Part shown: positions 1 to 8,080 of the stretch, one piece after another | How the letters are laid out: each line of letters begins with the position of its first letter | Position numbering within the stretch: the first letter of the stretch is position 1 | Notes under the pieces: model-generated | The model's input: only the letters and a program-made list of their open reading frames with translations | Databases searched by the model: none | Told to the model about the DNA's origin: nothing | NCBI RefSeq assembly: GCF_021699195.1 | Contig: NZ_SSXE01000076.1 | Span: forward strand, 1-41,865 | Length of the DNA stretch: 41,865 nucleotides | Direction: 5' to 3' | Source of the DNA: Nonomuraea sp. MG754425 | GTDB taxonomy: Bacteria > Actinomycetota > Actinomycetes > Streptosporangiales > Streptosporangiaceae | Program-made: the position numbers and the translations under genes

Positions 1-25
1 CGCACGGTGGAAGGGCCGGCCCAGG
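1..25. repeat. Left arm of perfect 25-bp inverted repeat at window edge
   Basis: Positions 1-25 are the exact reverse complement of 96-120 (inner 24 bases begin CGCACGGTGGAAGG), with a 70-base spacer. The arm begins at base 1, so it may extend further left. It lies inside the coding frame of the first gene, whose last visible residues would simply be the antisense of its own codons 30 positions earlier. That is unusual for a protein and typical of a fold-back at a contig end. Confidence 0.85.
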
Positions 26-1044
26 TTCTCCAGCCGTGTCGAGACGACCGCGTCCGCGCCCTGCTCCCTGGCCGCCGCCATCAGCAGCCGGCGCGCCTGG
101 GCCGGCCCTTCCACCGTGCGCACGGCCAGCTCGCCCAGCTCCCGGGCGACGTCGCGGCCCGGCGGGGACGGCTCGGCGGTGACCGTCACGACCCGCCAGA
201 CCGAACGTTTCTGCAACCGTCCCGAGAGCTGCAGCCCGGCCTCCCTGTCCAGCGGCGACGGACCGGCGACGCCGAGCCGGTCGGCGAGGTCGCCGACGTA
301 CAGGTCGAAGGCCGCCTCACCGAGCGCCGCGAACTGCTCCATCGAGGTACGCCCCTGCCGCACCGCGTAGAGCACGACGGTCACGCCCGCGACCGCCGAC
401 GGCCACCACCACCAGCCGCCGGCGACGTACACCAGGCCCCACCCGCACAAGGACGCGGCGAAGCCGTGCCGCTCGCCACCGCGTTGCAGCTCGGCCCGCA
501 CCTCGGCGGGGACGACCAGGAGCACGGCGGGCCAGGAGGCGACCCGGTCGAACCGGTAGTACTCCCACAGCCGCGTGTCGAGCGCCCGGATCCGGTCGCC
601 CATCCAGGTGGGGCATCGGGGCGGGACGAGGCCGACGCGGTCGCGGGCGGCCAGCGCCGCGGAGCGGTCGCCGGTGGCCTGCTCGAAGGCGGTGTTGCGG
701 CGTTCCCACCGCTCCCAGCGCCACCGGGTGAGCACCCGCGCCAGGGGCGACAGCGGCCACCAGCGCCATTCCCCGAGCCACAGCCACCGCACGCACAGCG
801 CCAGCAGCCGGGCGGCCAGCCCGGCGGCCACCGCCCCGGCGACGAGCCAGGCCAGCGTCTGCGCCGCCTGCCCCTTGCCGGCGTCCTGGGCCAGCCGCCC
901 GATCCGGGCCACCAGCGCCGCCACGTCCAGGCCGTTGCGATGGCCGACGGCCAGCAGCGCCACCAGCAGCAGGCCGGGCAGCACCACACCGGTCAGCCAG
1001 CGGTCGGGCAGCCGCTTGCCGAGCTCGGACAGCAGCCCCGACAC
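1..1044 (-). CDS. Hypothetical membrane protein, C-terminus beyond window
   Basis: The minus-strand frame is open from a GTG at 1044 to base 1, about 348 codons. Near the N-terminus (after SELGKRLPDRWLTG) there is a hydrophobic segment, then a second hydrophobic stretch around residues 60-85 rich in Ala/Leu, and a tryptophan-rich hydrophobic stretch (GGWWWWPSAVAGV) about two thirds along, so two to four membrane passes are likely. The C-terminal part is soluble-looking. I recognise no family. The GTG lies one base after the TGA of the 115-residue gene upstream, so the two are co-transcribed and probably coupled. The final visible residues come from a fold-back repeat (1-25) and may not be real. 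I chose this frame because it alone has actinomycete-like amino-acid composition; the competing frames are Arg/Pro-rich. Confidence 0.6.
   Translation of the reverse strand, partial: MSGLLSELGKRLPDRWLTGVVLPGLLLVALLAVGHRNGLDVAALVARIGRLAQDAGKGQAAQTLAWLVAGAVAAGLAARLLALCVRWLWLGEWRWWPLSPLARVLTRWRWERWERRNTAFEQATGDRSAALAARDRVGLVPPRCPTWMGDRIRALDTRLWEYYRFDRVASWPAVLLVVPAEVRAELQRGGERHGFAASLCGWGLVYVAGGWWWWPSAVAGVTVVLYAVRQGRTSMEQFAALGEAAFDLYVGDLADRLGVAGPSPLDREAGLQLSGRLQKRSVWRVVTVTAEPSPPGRDVARELGELAVRTVEGPAQARRLLMAAAREQGADAVVSTRLENLGRPFHRA
96..120. repeat. Right arm of the same 25-bp inverted repeat
   Basis: Exact reverse complement of 1-25. This copy sits in good coding sequence of the first gene (minus-strand residues RTVEGPAQA), so it is probably the genuine copy and 1-25 the artefact or the secondary copy. 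Confidence 0.85.
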
Positions 1045-1045
1045 C

Positions 1046-1393
1046 TCAGGACTCTTTCAGCTTGCGCCCGGCGACCGCGCAGACCGGGACGGCCACTCCC
1101 GGCTCCTCGATCGGCCGGAACTCCCGCCCGCACAGCCCGGAAGGGCAGCGATAGACGAAGTCGAGGGGACGCCGTTCGCCGGGAAACGGAGCCCAGTCGC
1201 GGTATCCGCCGAGGAGGCCGCCGACCATGCCCTCGCCTTCCATGGCCGCGTCGAGCTCCTCGAACAGGTCGCCGAGGCCAGGCTCGCGGCGCCTGATCGC
1301 CAGGCGGACGCGTTCGATCAGGTCCGTGTCGAGCATCAGTTCCATCAGGGCCTCGTGCTGGCGGCAGAACTGCTGGACATACTCCTCGATCAT
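1046..1393 (-). CDS. Hypothetical 115-residue protein with cysteine pair
   Basis: A small acidic soluble protein starting MIEEYVQQFCRQHEALMEL. The N-terminal half is predicted helical (residues 1-50). The C-terminal half carries CPSGLCGREF and a later Cys (VPVCAVAGRKL), which could form a small metal knuckle but lacks a standard four-ligand pattern. The family is unknown. It is the first gene of a two-gene minus-strand unit with the membrane protein that starts 1 base after its stop. It is divergent from lspA, with about 130 bases between. The start is the ATG at 1393; nothing in the sequence reveals a function. Confidence 0.6.
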   Translation of the reverse strand: MIEEYVQQFCRQHEALMELMLDTDLIERVRLAIRRREPGLGDLFEELDAAMEGEGMVGGLLGGYRDWAPFPGERRPLDFVYRCPSGLCGREFRPIEEPGVAVPVCAVAGRKLKES

Positions 1394-1524
1394 GGTGCGG
1401 AGCCTAACGATCCGGATTGTCGCTGACTTGCGAGCGGCTTGACCGGCCGGCTCGCTGCTCAGGCCGCGCGCGGCCTCGGTAGTCTCTGGGAATCGTGGGT
1501 TCGGGATCGGTACGGAGGCCGTGG

Positions 1525-2034
1525 ATGGCGTGGTTGGCGCGGGGTTCGAGCCGGTTGTACGGCCTGATGGTGCTGTCGGCCGTGGTGGTGCTGGTCGCGG
1601 ACCAGGTCACCAAGTTCTGGGCGGTCGCCGCGTTGTCCGGCGGCGAGCGGCTCGCCGTGATCCCCCCGCTGATCCACTTCCGGCTGCTGTACAACGCCGG
1701 CGCCGCGTTCTCCACCGGCACCGGCGTGACCTGGGTGTTCACCCTGGCCGCGGCGGCGGCCGTCATCGGCGTGCTCTACATCGCGCGCCGCCTGGCCTCC
1801 GCGGGCTGGGCGTTCGGGCTGGGGGCGCTGCTCGGCGGCGCGGTCTCCCACCTGGGCGACCGGCTCTTCCGCGAGCCCGGTTTCGCCCGCGGGCACGTCG
1901 TCGACTTCATCGACTACGGCCCGTTCGTGGGGAACGTCGCCGACATCGCGCTCTTCTGCGCGTGCGTCGCGATGATGGTGCTCAGCCTGCGCGGGGTGCC
2001 GCTCGCCGGGGCTCCGCGCGAGGAGTCCGCCTAG
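1525..2034 (+). CDS. lspA: Lipoprotein signal peptidase (signal peptidase II)
   Basis: Integral-membrane aspartyl protease that removes signal peptides from diacylglyceryl-prolipoproteins. Family marks seen: ADQVTKFW in the first transmembrane segment, YNAGAAFS (family NxGxAFS), then HLGDRL and VVDFIDY followed by NVADIAL. These supply the two catalytic aspartates (GDR and VAD). Four hydrophobic segments are visible, and 169 residues is the usual size. The common GNLxDR motif reads SHLGDR here, so the usual Asn is missing. I start at the ATG at 1525 because GGAGG lies 6 bases upstream; a GTG at 1495 in frame would add 10 residues without a good site. It is a single gene, divergent from the small gene on the left and convergent with the next. 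Confidence 0.9.
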   Translation: MAWLARGSSRLYGLMVLSAVVVLVADQVTKFWAVAALSGGERLAVIPPLIHFRLLYNAGAAFSTGTGVTWVFTLAAAAAVIGVLYIARRLASAGWAFGLGALLGGAVSHLGDRLFREPGFARGHVVDFIDYGPFVGNVADIALFCACVAMMVLSLRGVPLAGAPREESA

Positions 2035-2053
2035 TACGGGCCGGGAGCGGCCG

Positions 2054-2356
2054 TCAGCCTCGGCGGCGCGCGCGGCTCAGCATGACCAGCCCGGCGATGA
2101 ACGACACGAGCAGGATCGGCGACAGGATCGCGAGGGCGCCCCAGACGAAGATGCCGAGATAGCCGAGCGCGGACGAATTGTACGTCGGGTCGCTGTCAGC
2201 GGCCGCGAACAGCCCGAACCCGAGGACGAGACCGGTCACCGCGAGCGCGACCGGCGTCCACAGGAGCACGCGGGCCCACACCCGGTACGCCCGGCTGCGG
2301 ACACGCCCGGCCGGCGGCACGTGGGGCTGCGGGGGATACCCAACGGAATCGCTCAT
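2054..2356 (-). CDS. Small two-pass membrane protein, unknown function
   Basis: A 100-residue protein with a Pro-rich cytoplasmic N-terminus (MSDSVGYPPQPHVPPAG). It has two hydrophobic segments (about residues 31-52 and 64-92) separated by a short polar loop (AAADSDPTYNSSALG), and it ends in a basic SRARRRG tail that fits the positive-inside rule. This proline-rich head plus two-helix arrangement is common among uncharacterised actinobacterial membrane proteins (DUF4190-like in layout), but I cannot name the family. It is monocistronic, divergent from the cysteine-rich gene at 2498 and convergent with lspA 19 bases away. Confidence 0.6.
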   Translation of the reverse strand: MSDSVGYPPQPHVPPAGRVRSRAYRVWARVLLWTPVALAVTGLVLGFGLFAAADSDPTYNSSALGYLGIFVWGALAILSPILLVSFIAGLVMLSRARRRG

Positions 2357-2497
2357 GTCGCATTTGTATCAGCTCGTTGGGCCTCGCCCGGTACCGCCGG
2401 GGCCGGTCGCGGGGAGGATGCGTTCGCCGCCGAGGTGCCGTCCCGTCGGGGGGCCTGGTGCTACGGTTGGCTCGCAAATTCGCGCGTTGGGGGACAT

Positions 2498-3655
2498 ATG
2501 TTAGGGATTGTCCGGCCGTGTCGGCACGCCCTGTGCAAGGGGCTCTACGCCGACTGGATGGGCCACCTGTGCGGGCTCTGCCTGGCGCTCCGCGACGAGC
2601 ACGGACACCTGTCGCGCCTGGTGACCAACTACGACGGCCTGCTCGTGTCCGTCCTCACCGAGGCCCAGTCGCCGGCGTCCGCGTCGCGCCGGAGGGCGGG
2701 CCCGTGCGCGCTGCGCGGCTTCAAGAGCGCCGACGTGGTGGAGTCCGAGGGGGTACGGCTGGCGGCTTCGGTGTCGCTGCTCCTGGCGGCCGGCAAGGTG
2801 CGCGACCACGTGTCGGACGGGGACGGCGCGTACGCCCGCCGCCCGGTCGCCGCCGGCGCGACCCGTCTGGCGGGCCGCTGGTCCTCGGCCGGCACGGCCA
2901 CGGCCGGCGCGCTGGGGTTCGACCCCACCCCGCTGACGGCGGCGGCCGACCGCCAGGCCCTGCTGGAGCGCGTCCCCGCCCAGGCGTCCCCGAGGAGGGG
3001 CCTGCCGGAGCTGACGGTGCCGACGGAGGACGCCGTGGCCGCCGCGTTCGCGCACACCGCGGTGCTCACGGGCCGGCCGCACAACCGGGAGGCCCTGGAG
3101 ACGGCCGGGCGCGGATTCGGGCGGCTGGCCCACCTGATCGACGCGGTCGAGGACCTGGCCGACGACCGGGCGTCCGGGGCGTACAACCCGCTGGCGGCCA
3201 CCGGCACCGGCCTGGACGAGGCGCGCCGCCACTGCGACGCCGCGCACGCCGAACTGCGCGCCGCCGTGGACGAGCTGGACCTGCCCCGCCCCGCCCTGAC
3301 CCGCGCCCTGCTGGTCCGCGAGACCGGCACCGCCATCTCCCGAGCCTTCACCACCGCCGGCACGCACACCCCCGGCCACCCACCCGGCCATCCCGGCGCG
3401 CCCCCCGAGGGACGGCCGCCGAAACGGGATCCCGGCGGGCTGCTGTCAATGGCCTGCGCCACGATGACCTGCTGCACCTGCGGCCTGTACCGGCCCGCCT
3501 GGGACGAGGAGCACGAAAGCTCCTGCTGCAGCCGCCTCGACTGCTCCGGCTGCGACTGCTGCGGCAACTGCGGCAACTGCTCCTCCTGCTGCCCCGGCGA
3601 AAACTGCTGCTGCGACGGCTGCAGTTGCGACGGCTGCAGTTGCGACTGCGGCTGA
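2498..3655 (+). CDS. DUF5685-type protein with cysteine-rich C-terminal tail
   Basis: A 385-residue protein starting MLGIVRPCRHALCKGLYADW. The opening with HLCGLCLALRD and TNYDGLLVSVL matches my recollection of the actinobacterial DUF5685 family, whose function is unknown. Conserved Cys in CRHxLC and HLCGLC could bind metal. The middle is helical, with a late LIDAVEDLADD segment. The last 68 residues hold 22 cysteines in CC, CDC and CSC patterns. The true start is the ATG at 2498, where the conserved N-terminus begins; the frame is open further upstream but without family similarity. The region between the body and the tail is Pro/Gly-rich (GHPPGHPGAPPEG). It is a single gene, convergent with the response regulator 40 bases downstream. 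Confidence 0.75.
   Translation: MLGIVRPCRHALCKGLYADWMGHLCGLCLALRDEHGHLSRLVTNYDGLLVSVLTEAQSPASASRRRAGPCALRGFKSADVVESEGVRLAASVSLLLAAGKVRDHVSDGDGAYARRPVAAGATRLAGRWSSAGTATAGALGFDPTPLTAAADRQALLERVPAQASPRRGLPELTVPTEDAVAAAFAHTAVLTGRPHNREALETAGRGFGRLAHLIDAVEDLADDRASGAYNPLAATGTGLDEARRHCDAAHAELRAAVDELDLPRPALTRALLVRETGTAISRAFTTAGTHTPGHPPGHPGAPPEGRPPKRDPGGLLSMACATMTCCTCGLYRPAWDEEHESSCCSRLDCSGCDCCGNCGNCSSCCPGENCCCDGCSCDGCSCDCG
3611..3640 (+). repeat. 15-bp tandem repeat inside the cysteine-rich tail
   Basis: TGCGACGGCTGCAGT occurs at 3611-3625 and 3626-3640, encoding repeated CDGCS, followed by a partial third unit (TGCGACTGCGG). The repeat suggests the tail grows or shrinks by slippage or unequal exchange. 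Confidence 0.8.
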
Positions 3656-3694
3656 CCACCACGGGAATCACGCCGGCAGATCATGGGCCGGAGG

Positions 3695-4339
3695 TCACGC
3701 CTGTAGATAGTGCAGGACGGCGAGGACACGGCGGTGGTCGTTGTCCGACGGGGGCAGGGCGAGCTTGGTGAAGATCTGCGTCACGTGTTTCTCCACCGAG
3801 CCGTACGACAGGAACAGCGCGCCGGCGATGGCGTTGTTGGAGCGCCCCTCCGCCATCATCGCCAGCACCTCGCGTTCCCGGGGAGTGAGCGTGCCCAGGG
3901 CCTCCGCCCGCCTGCTGGCCCCCATGATCTGGGTGACGACCTCGGGGTCGAGGACGGTCTGCCCGGCCGCGATCCGGTCGAGCGCGGCCAGGAAGTCCTT
4001 GACGTCGGCGACGCGCTCCTTCAGCAGATAGCCCACCCCCTGGGCCCCGCCGGCGAGCAGTTGGGTTGCGTAGCGGGTCTCGATGTACTGGGAGAACACC
4101 AGCACGCCCGTCTCCGGGTGATCGCGGCGGATCAGGATCGCGGCGCGCAGGCCCTCGTCGGTGTGCGACGGCGGCATGCGCACGTCCACCACGGCGATGT
4201 CGGGACGGTGCTCCGCCACGGCGGCCCGCAGCGCGTCTCCGTCGCCCACGGCGGCGACCACCTCCCGGCCGCGCGAGGTGAGCAGCATGCACAGGCCCTC
4301 CCGGAGCATCACGGCGTCCTCGGCGATCACGATCCGCAT
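3695..4339 (-). CDS. NarL/LuxR-family response regulator
   Basis: A 214-residue two-domain regulator. The receiver domain starts MRIVIAEDAVMLREGL, with the acidic pocket in AED, the phospho-acceptor Asp52 in VVDVRMPP, and a Lys in LLKERV. The C-terminal LuxR-type helix-turn-helix (LTPREREVLAMMAEGRSNNAIAG onward, ending VEKHVTQIFTKL) binds DNA. The start is the ATG at 4339, preceded by GAAGGG at a good distance; a GTG at 4366 overlaps the kinase stop and would add 9 residues. It lies immediately downstream of, and is coupled to, the histidine kinase, so it is its cognate regulator. Targets are unknown; the divergently transcribed hydrolase upstream of the kinase is the obvious candidate. Confidence 0.9.
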   Translation of the reverse strand: MRIVIAEDAVMLREGLCMLLTSRGREVVAAVGDGDALRAAVAEHRPDIAVVDVRMPPSHTDEGLRAAILIRRDHPETGVLVFSQYIETRYATQLLAGGAQGVGYLLKERVADVKDFLAALDRIAAGQTVLDPEVVTQIMGASRRAEALGTLTPREREVLAMMAEGRSNNAIAGALFLSYGSVEKHVTQIFTKLALPPSDNDHRRVLAVLHYLQA

Positions 4340-4362
4340 GGGCCGTCCCTTCAGGTGCGCGT

Positions 4363-5607
4363 TCACAGGTGCAGCGGTAGTTCGACGGTGATGACCGTAG
4401 GCCCTCCAGCCGGACTGTGGACGTCGAGCGTGCCGTCCACCGTCCGGACCCGGGCGGCCAGGCCGTGCAGCCCGGATCCGGTCCGCATCGCCGCGCCGCC
4501 GACGCCGTCGTCCCGCACCCGCAGGGACAGCAGGCCGTCTGCCGTCCGCGCCTCGACCGTGGCGTGGCCGGCGGCGCTGTGCTTGATCACGTTGGCGAGC
4601 AGTTCGGTCGTGCAGAAGTAGGCGACGGCCTCGACGGCCCGGGGCGGACGTTCGGGCAGGTCGGCGTCGAGGCGGACGGGGATCGGGCTGCGGGCGGTGA
4701 GTGTGGCCAGGGCGGTCTCCAGCCCGTGGTCGAGCGCGGGCGGGTGGATGGCGCGGATCAGGTCGCGCAGTTCGGCCACCGTCTCCTTGGCGTCACGGTG
4801 CGCGCCCTCGACGAGAGCGCGGGCGCGGTCCAGCCGGCCGGGATCGGGGGCCTGCTCCAGTTCCTCCCTGGCCATGCCGAGGCTCATGGCCAGCGTCACC
4901 AGCCGTGCGGCCGTCCCGTCGTGCAGGTCTCGTTCGATCCGGCGCAGCCTGGCGACCGCGTCGTCCACGGCCAGCGTCCGCGCCTGTTCCAGCCGGCGGA
5001 TCCGCGCCTCGCCCGGCCCCGGCCCCAGCAGGCTCCGGGCGAGCAGGCGCTCGGGGGCCAGGGCGAGGTGGACGCCCTTGGGGGCGAGCAGCAGCAGCGC
5101 CAGTCCGGCCGCGCTCATCAGCGCCGCCTCCGGCCAGCCGCCGGGGGACAGCCGCGCCAGGGCGGGCAACTGCCACCACAGGGGGCAACCGAGCAGGAGC
5201 AGGCCGCCCGCCCACAGCCCGGCGGTGGCCGCGACGGCGACCACGGCGGCCGGCAGCCGGACCAGCGCGTGGCCGACGGCACGCCAACCCGTGACGTCGC
5301 CGAGCGCCGCCGTGAACCGGTCGAGCAGGCCTGGCCCGGCGCGGAACGGGGCCGGATCGGGCACCCGCACCCCGGCCAGCGCCCGCGCCGCCCGCCGGTT
5401 GGCCGTGCCCAGGGCTCTGGCCGCCCGTACGCACAGGGCCAGCATCGGCAGGCCGACCAGGTTGACGGTCAGGACGGTGCTCAGCCCCACGAGGACGAGA
5501 TGCGCCAGGCCGAGCACCGCCAGCACCGGCAGCACCAGCGTGTAGGCGAGGTCACGCCGCGCCGGAGCACGCCGGCAGACGGAGCCGCCCGTTGCTCGCT
5601 CGTCCAC
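4363..5607 (-). CDS. Membrane sensor histidine kinase (NarL-type partner)
   Basis: A 414-residue HisKA_3-type kinase. The N-terminal half has about four hydrophobic helices in two hairpins (residues about 15-60 and 115-175). The dimerisation/phosphoacceptor helix reads ERDLHDGTAARL, with His229. The HATPase domain has the N-box ELLANVIKHS, and the DDGVGG and GLHGLAARV glycine boxes. There is no large extracellular sensor domain, so it probably senses something in or near the membrane. The start is the GTG at 5607, with an AGGAGG just upstream; an in-frame GTG at 5646 is the alternative. It is coupled to the response regulator, and its stop overlaps a possible start of that gene. Confidence 0.88.
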   Translation of the reverse strand: MDERATGGSVCRRAPARRDLAYTLVLPVLAVLGLAHLVLVGLSTVLTVNLVGLPMLALCVRAARALGTANRRAARALAGVRVPDPAPFRAGPGLLDRFTAALGDVTGWRAVGHALVRLPAAVVAVAATAGLWAGGLLLLGCPLWWQLPALARLSPGGWPEAALMSAAGLALLLLAPKGVHLALAPERLLARSLLGPGPGEARIRRLEQARTLAVDDAVARLRRIERDLHDGTAARLVTLAMSLGMAREELEQAPDPGRLDRARALVEGAHRDAKETVAELRDLIRAIHPPALDHGLETALATLTARSPIPVRLDADLPERPPRAVEAVAYFCTTELLANVIKHSAAGHATVEARTADGLLSLRVRDDGVGGAAMRTGSGLHGLAARVRTVDGTLDVHSPAGGPTVITVELPLHL

Positions 5608-5674
5608 GCCCCTCCTCGTCCGGTCTCCATCCTGCCGGTCGCTCACCTGTGGGAACACCCGGGCAGCCCGTGGG

Positions 5675-5707
5675 GGACATCCCGAAGGCACAACGGAGGA
5701 CATCCCG
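5675..5707. promoter_or_regulatory. Direct repeat GGACATCCCG in divergent promoter region
   Basis: GGACATCCCG occurs at 5675-5684 and again at 5698-5707, 23 bases apart (about two helical turns). It lies in the short gap between the divergent kinase and secreted hydrolase genes. A binding site for the adjacent response regulator is a reasonable guess; nothing else supports it. Confidence 0.4.
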
Positions 5708-5745
5708 GTGGTGGCCGTCCGGCCGGTGCCACCACAGTGATCGGC

Positions 5746-7212
5746 ATGATGACGACCAAGCAGCGACGTGGGCGCGGCAGGACCAGCGGGCTGGTCATCG
5801 GGGTGACGATGGCGGCGCTGGCGGGACTGGCCCCGGCGGCCTCCGCCGCCCCGGACGCGCAACCGGTCTGGCGCGACTGCGCCGGCCAGGACGTACCGGC
5901 GGGCCTGCGGTGTGCCGCGATCGAGGTGCCCGTGAACTGGGCCAGACCGGACGGGCCGAAGGTCGAACTGGAGCTGGCCCGGCTGCCCGCCACCGAGCCC
6001 GCCCGCCGGATCGGCAGCGTGCTGGGCGTCCCCGGCGGTCCCGGGGCCAACGGGATCGGCGACCTGAAGCACGCCGCGGCCGACCTCACCGAACTGCGGA
6101 CCAGGTTCGACCTGGTCGCCTACCGGCCGCGCACCAACGTGTGGCAGGAGCGGATGCCGGCCTCCTGCATGCGACCGGGGACGTCGCTGCTGGATCCACC
6201 GGAGCGCAAGCAGTACACGGCCTTGACCGCGGCGATGACCAAGGCATTCGAAGCCTGCCGGAAAGCGGACAGGACCGGCCTGTTCGCCAACCTGGACTCG
6301 CTGTCGGCCGCCAGGGACATGGACGCGGTGCGCGCGGCCCTGGGCGAGGAACGGCTGAGCTTCACGGCCAACTCCTACGGAGGGGTGCCCGCCGCCGCCT
6401 ACGCCCGGCTGTTCCCGCGGCGCATCCGGGCCATGTATCTCGACGGGACGGTCAATCAGGTCGGCGGCTGGGCCGACCTGCGACTGCGCGCTCTCTCCGT
6501 CACGGAGCAGGTCTTCGCCAGGTTCACCACCTGGTGCGCCGACACCCCCGCCTGCGCGCTGCACGGACAGGACGCCGGGAAGGTCTGGCGCAAGCTCGTC
6601 CGGGACGCCGATCGCCGGCCGATCCCGGTCACCTCGTCCTTCGGCGAGGGCGAGCTGACCGGATGGCACCTGAGGAGTTTCGGGTTCCTCGGCGACCCCG
6701 GACCGGACGACTCGCGATGGCTGACCTTCGCCGAGGCGGTCGCCAAGGCCCGGGGCGGGGACGGGTCCGGTTTCGCCGAATTCGCGCTCGGCAACGCGCG
6801 GATCTGGGCCGCGCCCGGAGCGCTCGCGATGACGTGCGCGGATGACCGTGGCTTCGGCGGCTACGCGGAACTGCGGACGTACCGCCGTCAGGCGGAGAAG
6901 GTCTCGCCGAGCCTCGGGGCGACGGCCCTCGACGCGCTCGGCTGCGCCGGCTGGCCGCTGCCGGTCGCCAACCCGTCCCGCCCGCTGCCGACGCGTGGCC
7001 TGCCGCCCTTCCTGGGAGCCGGCAGCACGTGGGGCGACTACGCATGGACCGAGAGCTTCACCCGGATGATCCCGGGATCGGTGACCGTCGCCTACGACGG
7101 GCCCGGCCATGTCATGTACCTGTCGGGCAAGAAGTGTGTGATCCGGCACGCGACCACGTACCTGACCGACCTACGGCTGCCCGAGCCGGGCACCACCTGC
7201 CCCGCCGAATGA
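5746..7212 (+). CDS. Secreted alpha/beta hydrolase, tripeptidyl aminopeptidase-like
   Basis: A 488-residue exported serine hydrolase of the Streptomyces Tap/SlpD-E class (established family: proteases releasing N-terminal tri- or dipeptides outside the cell). The N-terminus is a signal peptide: basic RRGRGR, a hydrophobic core, and an ASA-A cleavage site near residue 36. The cap and core follow: VPVNWARPDGPKVELEL, the oxyanion region GVPGGPGANG, the nucleophile motif NSYGGVPAA (Ser), and the C-terminal His in DGPGHVMYL. Several Cys pairs fit an extracytoplasmic protein. The start is the first of two adjacent ATGs at 5746; a GTG at 5737 is possible, and no strong ribosome site is visible. The usual Gly before the nucleophile-elbow serine is Asn (ANSYGG). 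Confidence 0.82.
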   Translation: MMTTKQRRGRGRTSGLVIGVTMAALAGLAPAASAAPDAQPVWRDCAGQDVPAGLRCAAIEVPVNWARPDGPKVELELARLPATEPARRIGSVLGVPGGPGANGIGDLKHAAADLTELRTRFDLVAYRPRTNVWQERMPASCMRPGTSLLDPPERKQYTALTAAMTKAFEACRKADRTGLFANLDSLSAARDMDAVRAALGEERLSFTANSYGGVPAAAYARLFPRRIRAMYLDGTVNQVGGWADLRLRALSVTEQVFARFTTWCADTPACALHGQDAGKVWRKLVRDADRRPIPVTSSFGEGELTGWHLRSFGFLGDPGPDDSRWLTFAEAVAKARGGDGSGFAEFALGNARIWAAPGALAMTCADDRGFGGYAELRTYRRQAEKVSPSLGATALDALGCAGWPLPVANPSRPLPTRGLPPFLGAGSTWGDYAWTESFTRMIPGSVTVAYDGPGHVMYLSGKKCVIRHATTYLTDLRLPEPGTTCPAE

Positions 7213-7271
7213 TCCAGCCGAAACCTCGGAGAGCCCACTTCGGCGATCGCCGCAGCCTTTCCCTCGCCCGA

Positions 7272-7288
7272 CCCGGAGTCGCTCCGGG
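7272..7288. terminator. Hairpin between convergent genes
   Basis: CCCGGAG-TCG-CTCCGGG forms a perfect 7-bp stem with a 3-base loop, in the gap between the convergent hydrolase (ends 7212) and reductase (ends 7321). There is no T-tract, as is usual in actinomycetes. It could serve both directions. Confidence 0.55.
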
Positions 7289-7320
7289 CTCAGCTCAGCG
7301 GAGAGCCCATGGCCACGCCG

Positions 7321-7896
7321 TCATCGGACGACGTCGTAGACGAGCTTGGTGACCCCGTTGGAGTAGCCGGCCGACTCCCGCAGCGCCAGGTTCTGCTGGT
7401 CCCGGTCCGCACGGCTGAACACGCTCTTCCCCGCGCCCAGGAGGACGGGGAAGACGAGCAGGTTGTACCGGTCGATGAGGTCCGCCTCGCTCAGCCGGCG
7501 GGCCAGCTCCGCGCTGCCGTGGATGAAGATCGCGCCGCCGTCGCCCCGCTTGAGCTCGGCCACGTCCTCGGCGGAGCGCAGGATCGCGATCGGCCCCCAG
7601 TCCGCGACCAGCTCCTGCTCGGTCAGTGAGCCGGAGACGACGTACTTGGGCAGCTCCTTGTAGGCGGCGTGATCTTCCGAACTCGGCCAGACCGGCGCGA
7701 AGAGGTCGTAGCTGCGCCGGCCGAACATCACCGCCGACGTCTCCGCCAGCTCATCGGCCTTCAGCGAGAACGCCTCGGGCACGAACGGAGTGCGGACGAC
7801 CCATCCGCCGCTCCGGTGTCCTTCGGTCACGTCCCCGGGCGAGTCGACGATGCCGTCCAGCGACATGAACCCCGTGTAGACCAACTCTCGTGCCAT
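7321..7896 (-). CDS. RibD C-terminal/dihydrofolate reductase-like protein
   Basis: A 191-residue stand-alone protein of the RibD_C/DHFR-like superfamily (the YyaP/YwjB group), which typically binds NADPH and reduces unknown substrates. Seen: the N-terminal strand ELVYTGFMSLDGIVDSP, MFGRRSYDLF, the KYVVSGSLT strand, GGAIFIHGSAELARRL (nucleotide-binding loop) and the C-terminal LVFPVLLGAGKSVF. Size and motif order are normal. The start is the ATG at 7896 with AAGGAG upstream; the frame opens further to 7965 but without a site. It is a single gene, convergent with the secreted hydrolase. It lies next to the biosynthetic cluster but shows no sign of belonging to it. Confidence 0.8.
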   Translation of the reverse strand: MARELVYTGFMSLDGIVDSPGDVTEGHRSGGWVVRTPFVPEAFSLKADELAETSAVMFGRRSYDLFAPVWPSSEDHAAYKELPKYVVSGSLTEQELVADWGPIAILRSAEDVAELKRGDGGAIFIHGSAELARRLSEADLIDRYNLLVFPVLLGAGKSVFSRADRDQQNLALRESAGYSNGVTKLVYDVVR

Positions 7897-8080
7897 GGCA
7901 GTCTCCTTCGAATGCGTAGCCGATTGCGCCGGGCGGGCGGCCCGGGACAAGCCTCGCGCAGCCACCGGTGGGCGATCAACGGCGGATCAGCGTAGGCGCA
8001 TCAAGCACAATTTCACGAGCCACCGACGGAATGGGACGCTTCCCGAAGCGCGGGCATCCGGCATCCTCGGGCGCGGAGCT

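Noticed and set aside
4417..7212. Very long plus-strand open frame running through the kinase region into the secreted hydrolase
   Set aside because: Only the part from 5746 has a signal peptide and family motifs. The upstream part is the antisense shadow of the kinase, with Arg/Gly/Gln-rich composition.
7897..8080. Gap between the LuxR and reductase genes as a possible small gene or RNA
   Set aside because: No start with a ribosome site and no convincing hairpin. I see only the reductase ribosome site (AAGGAG) in it.
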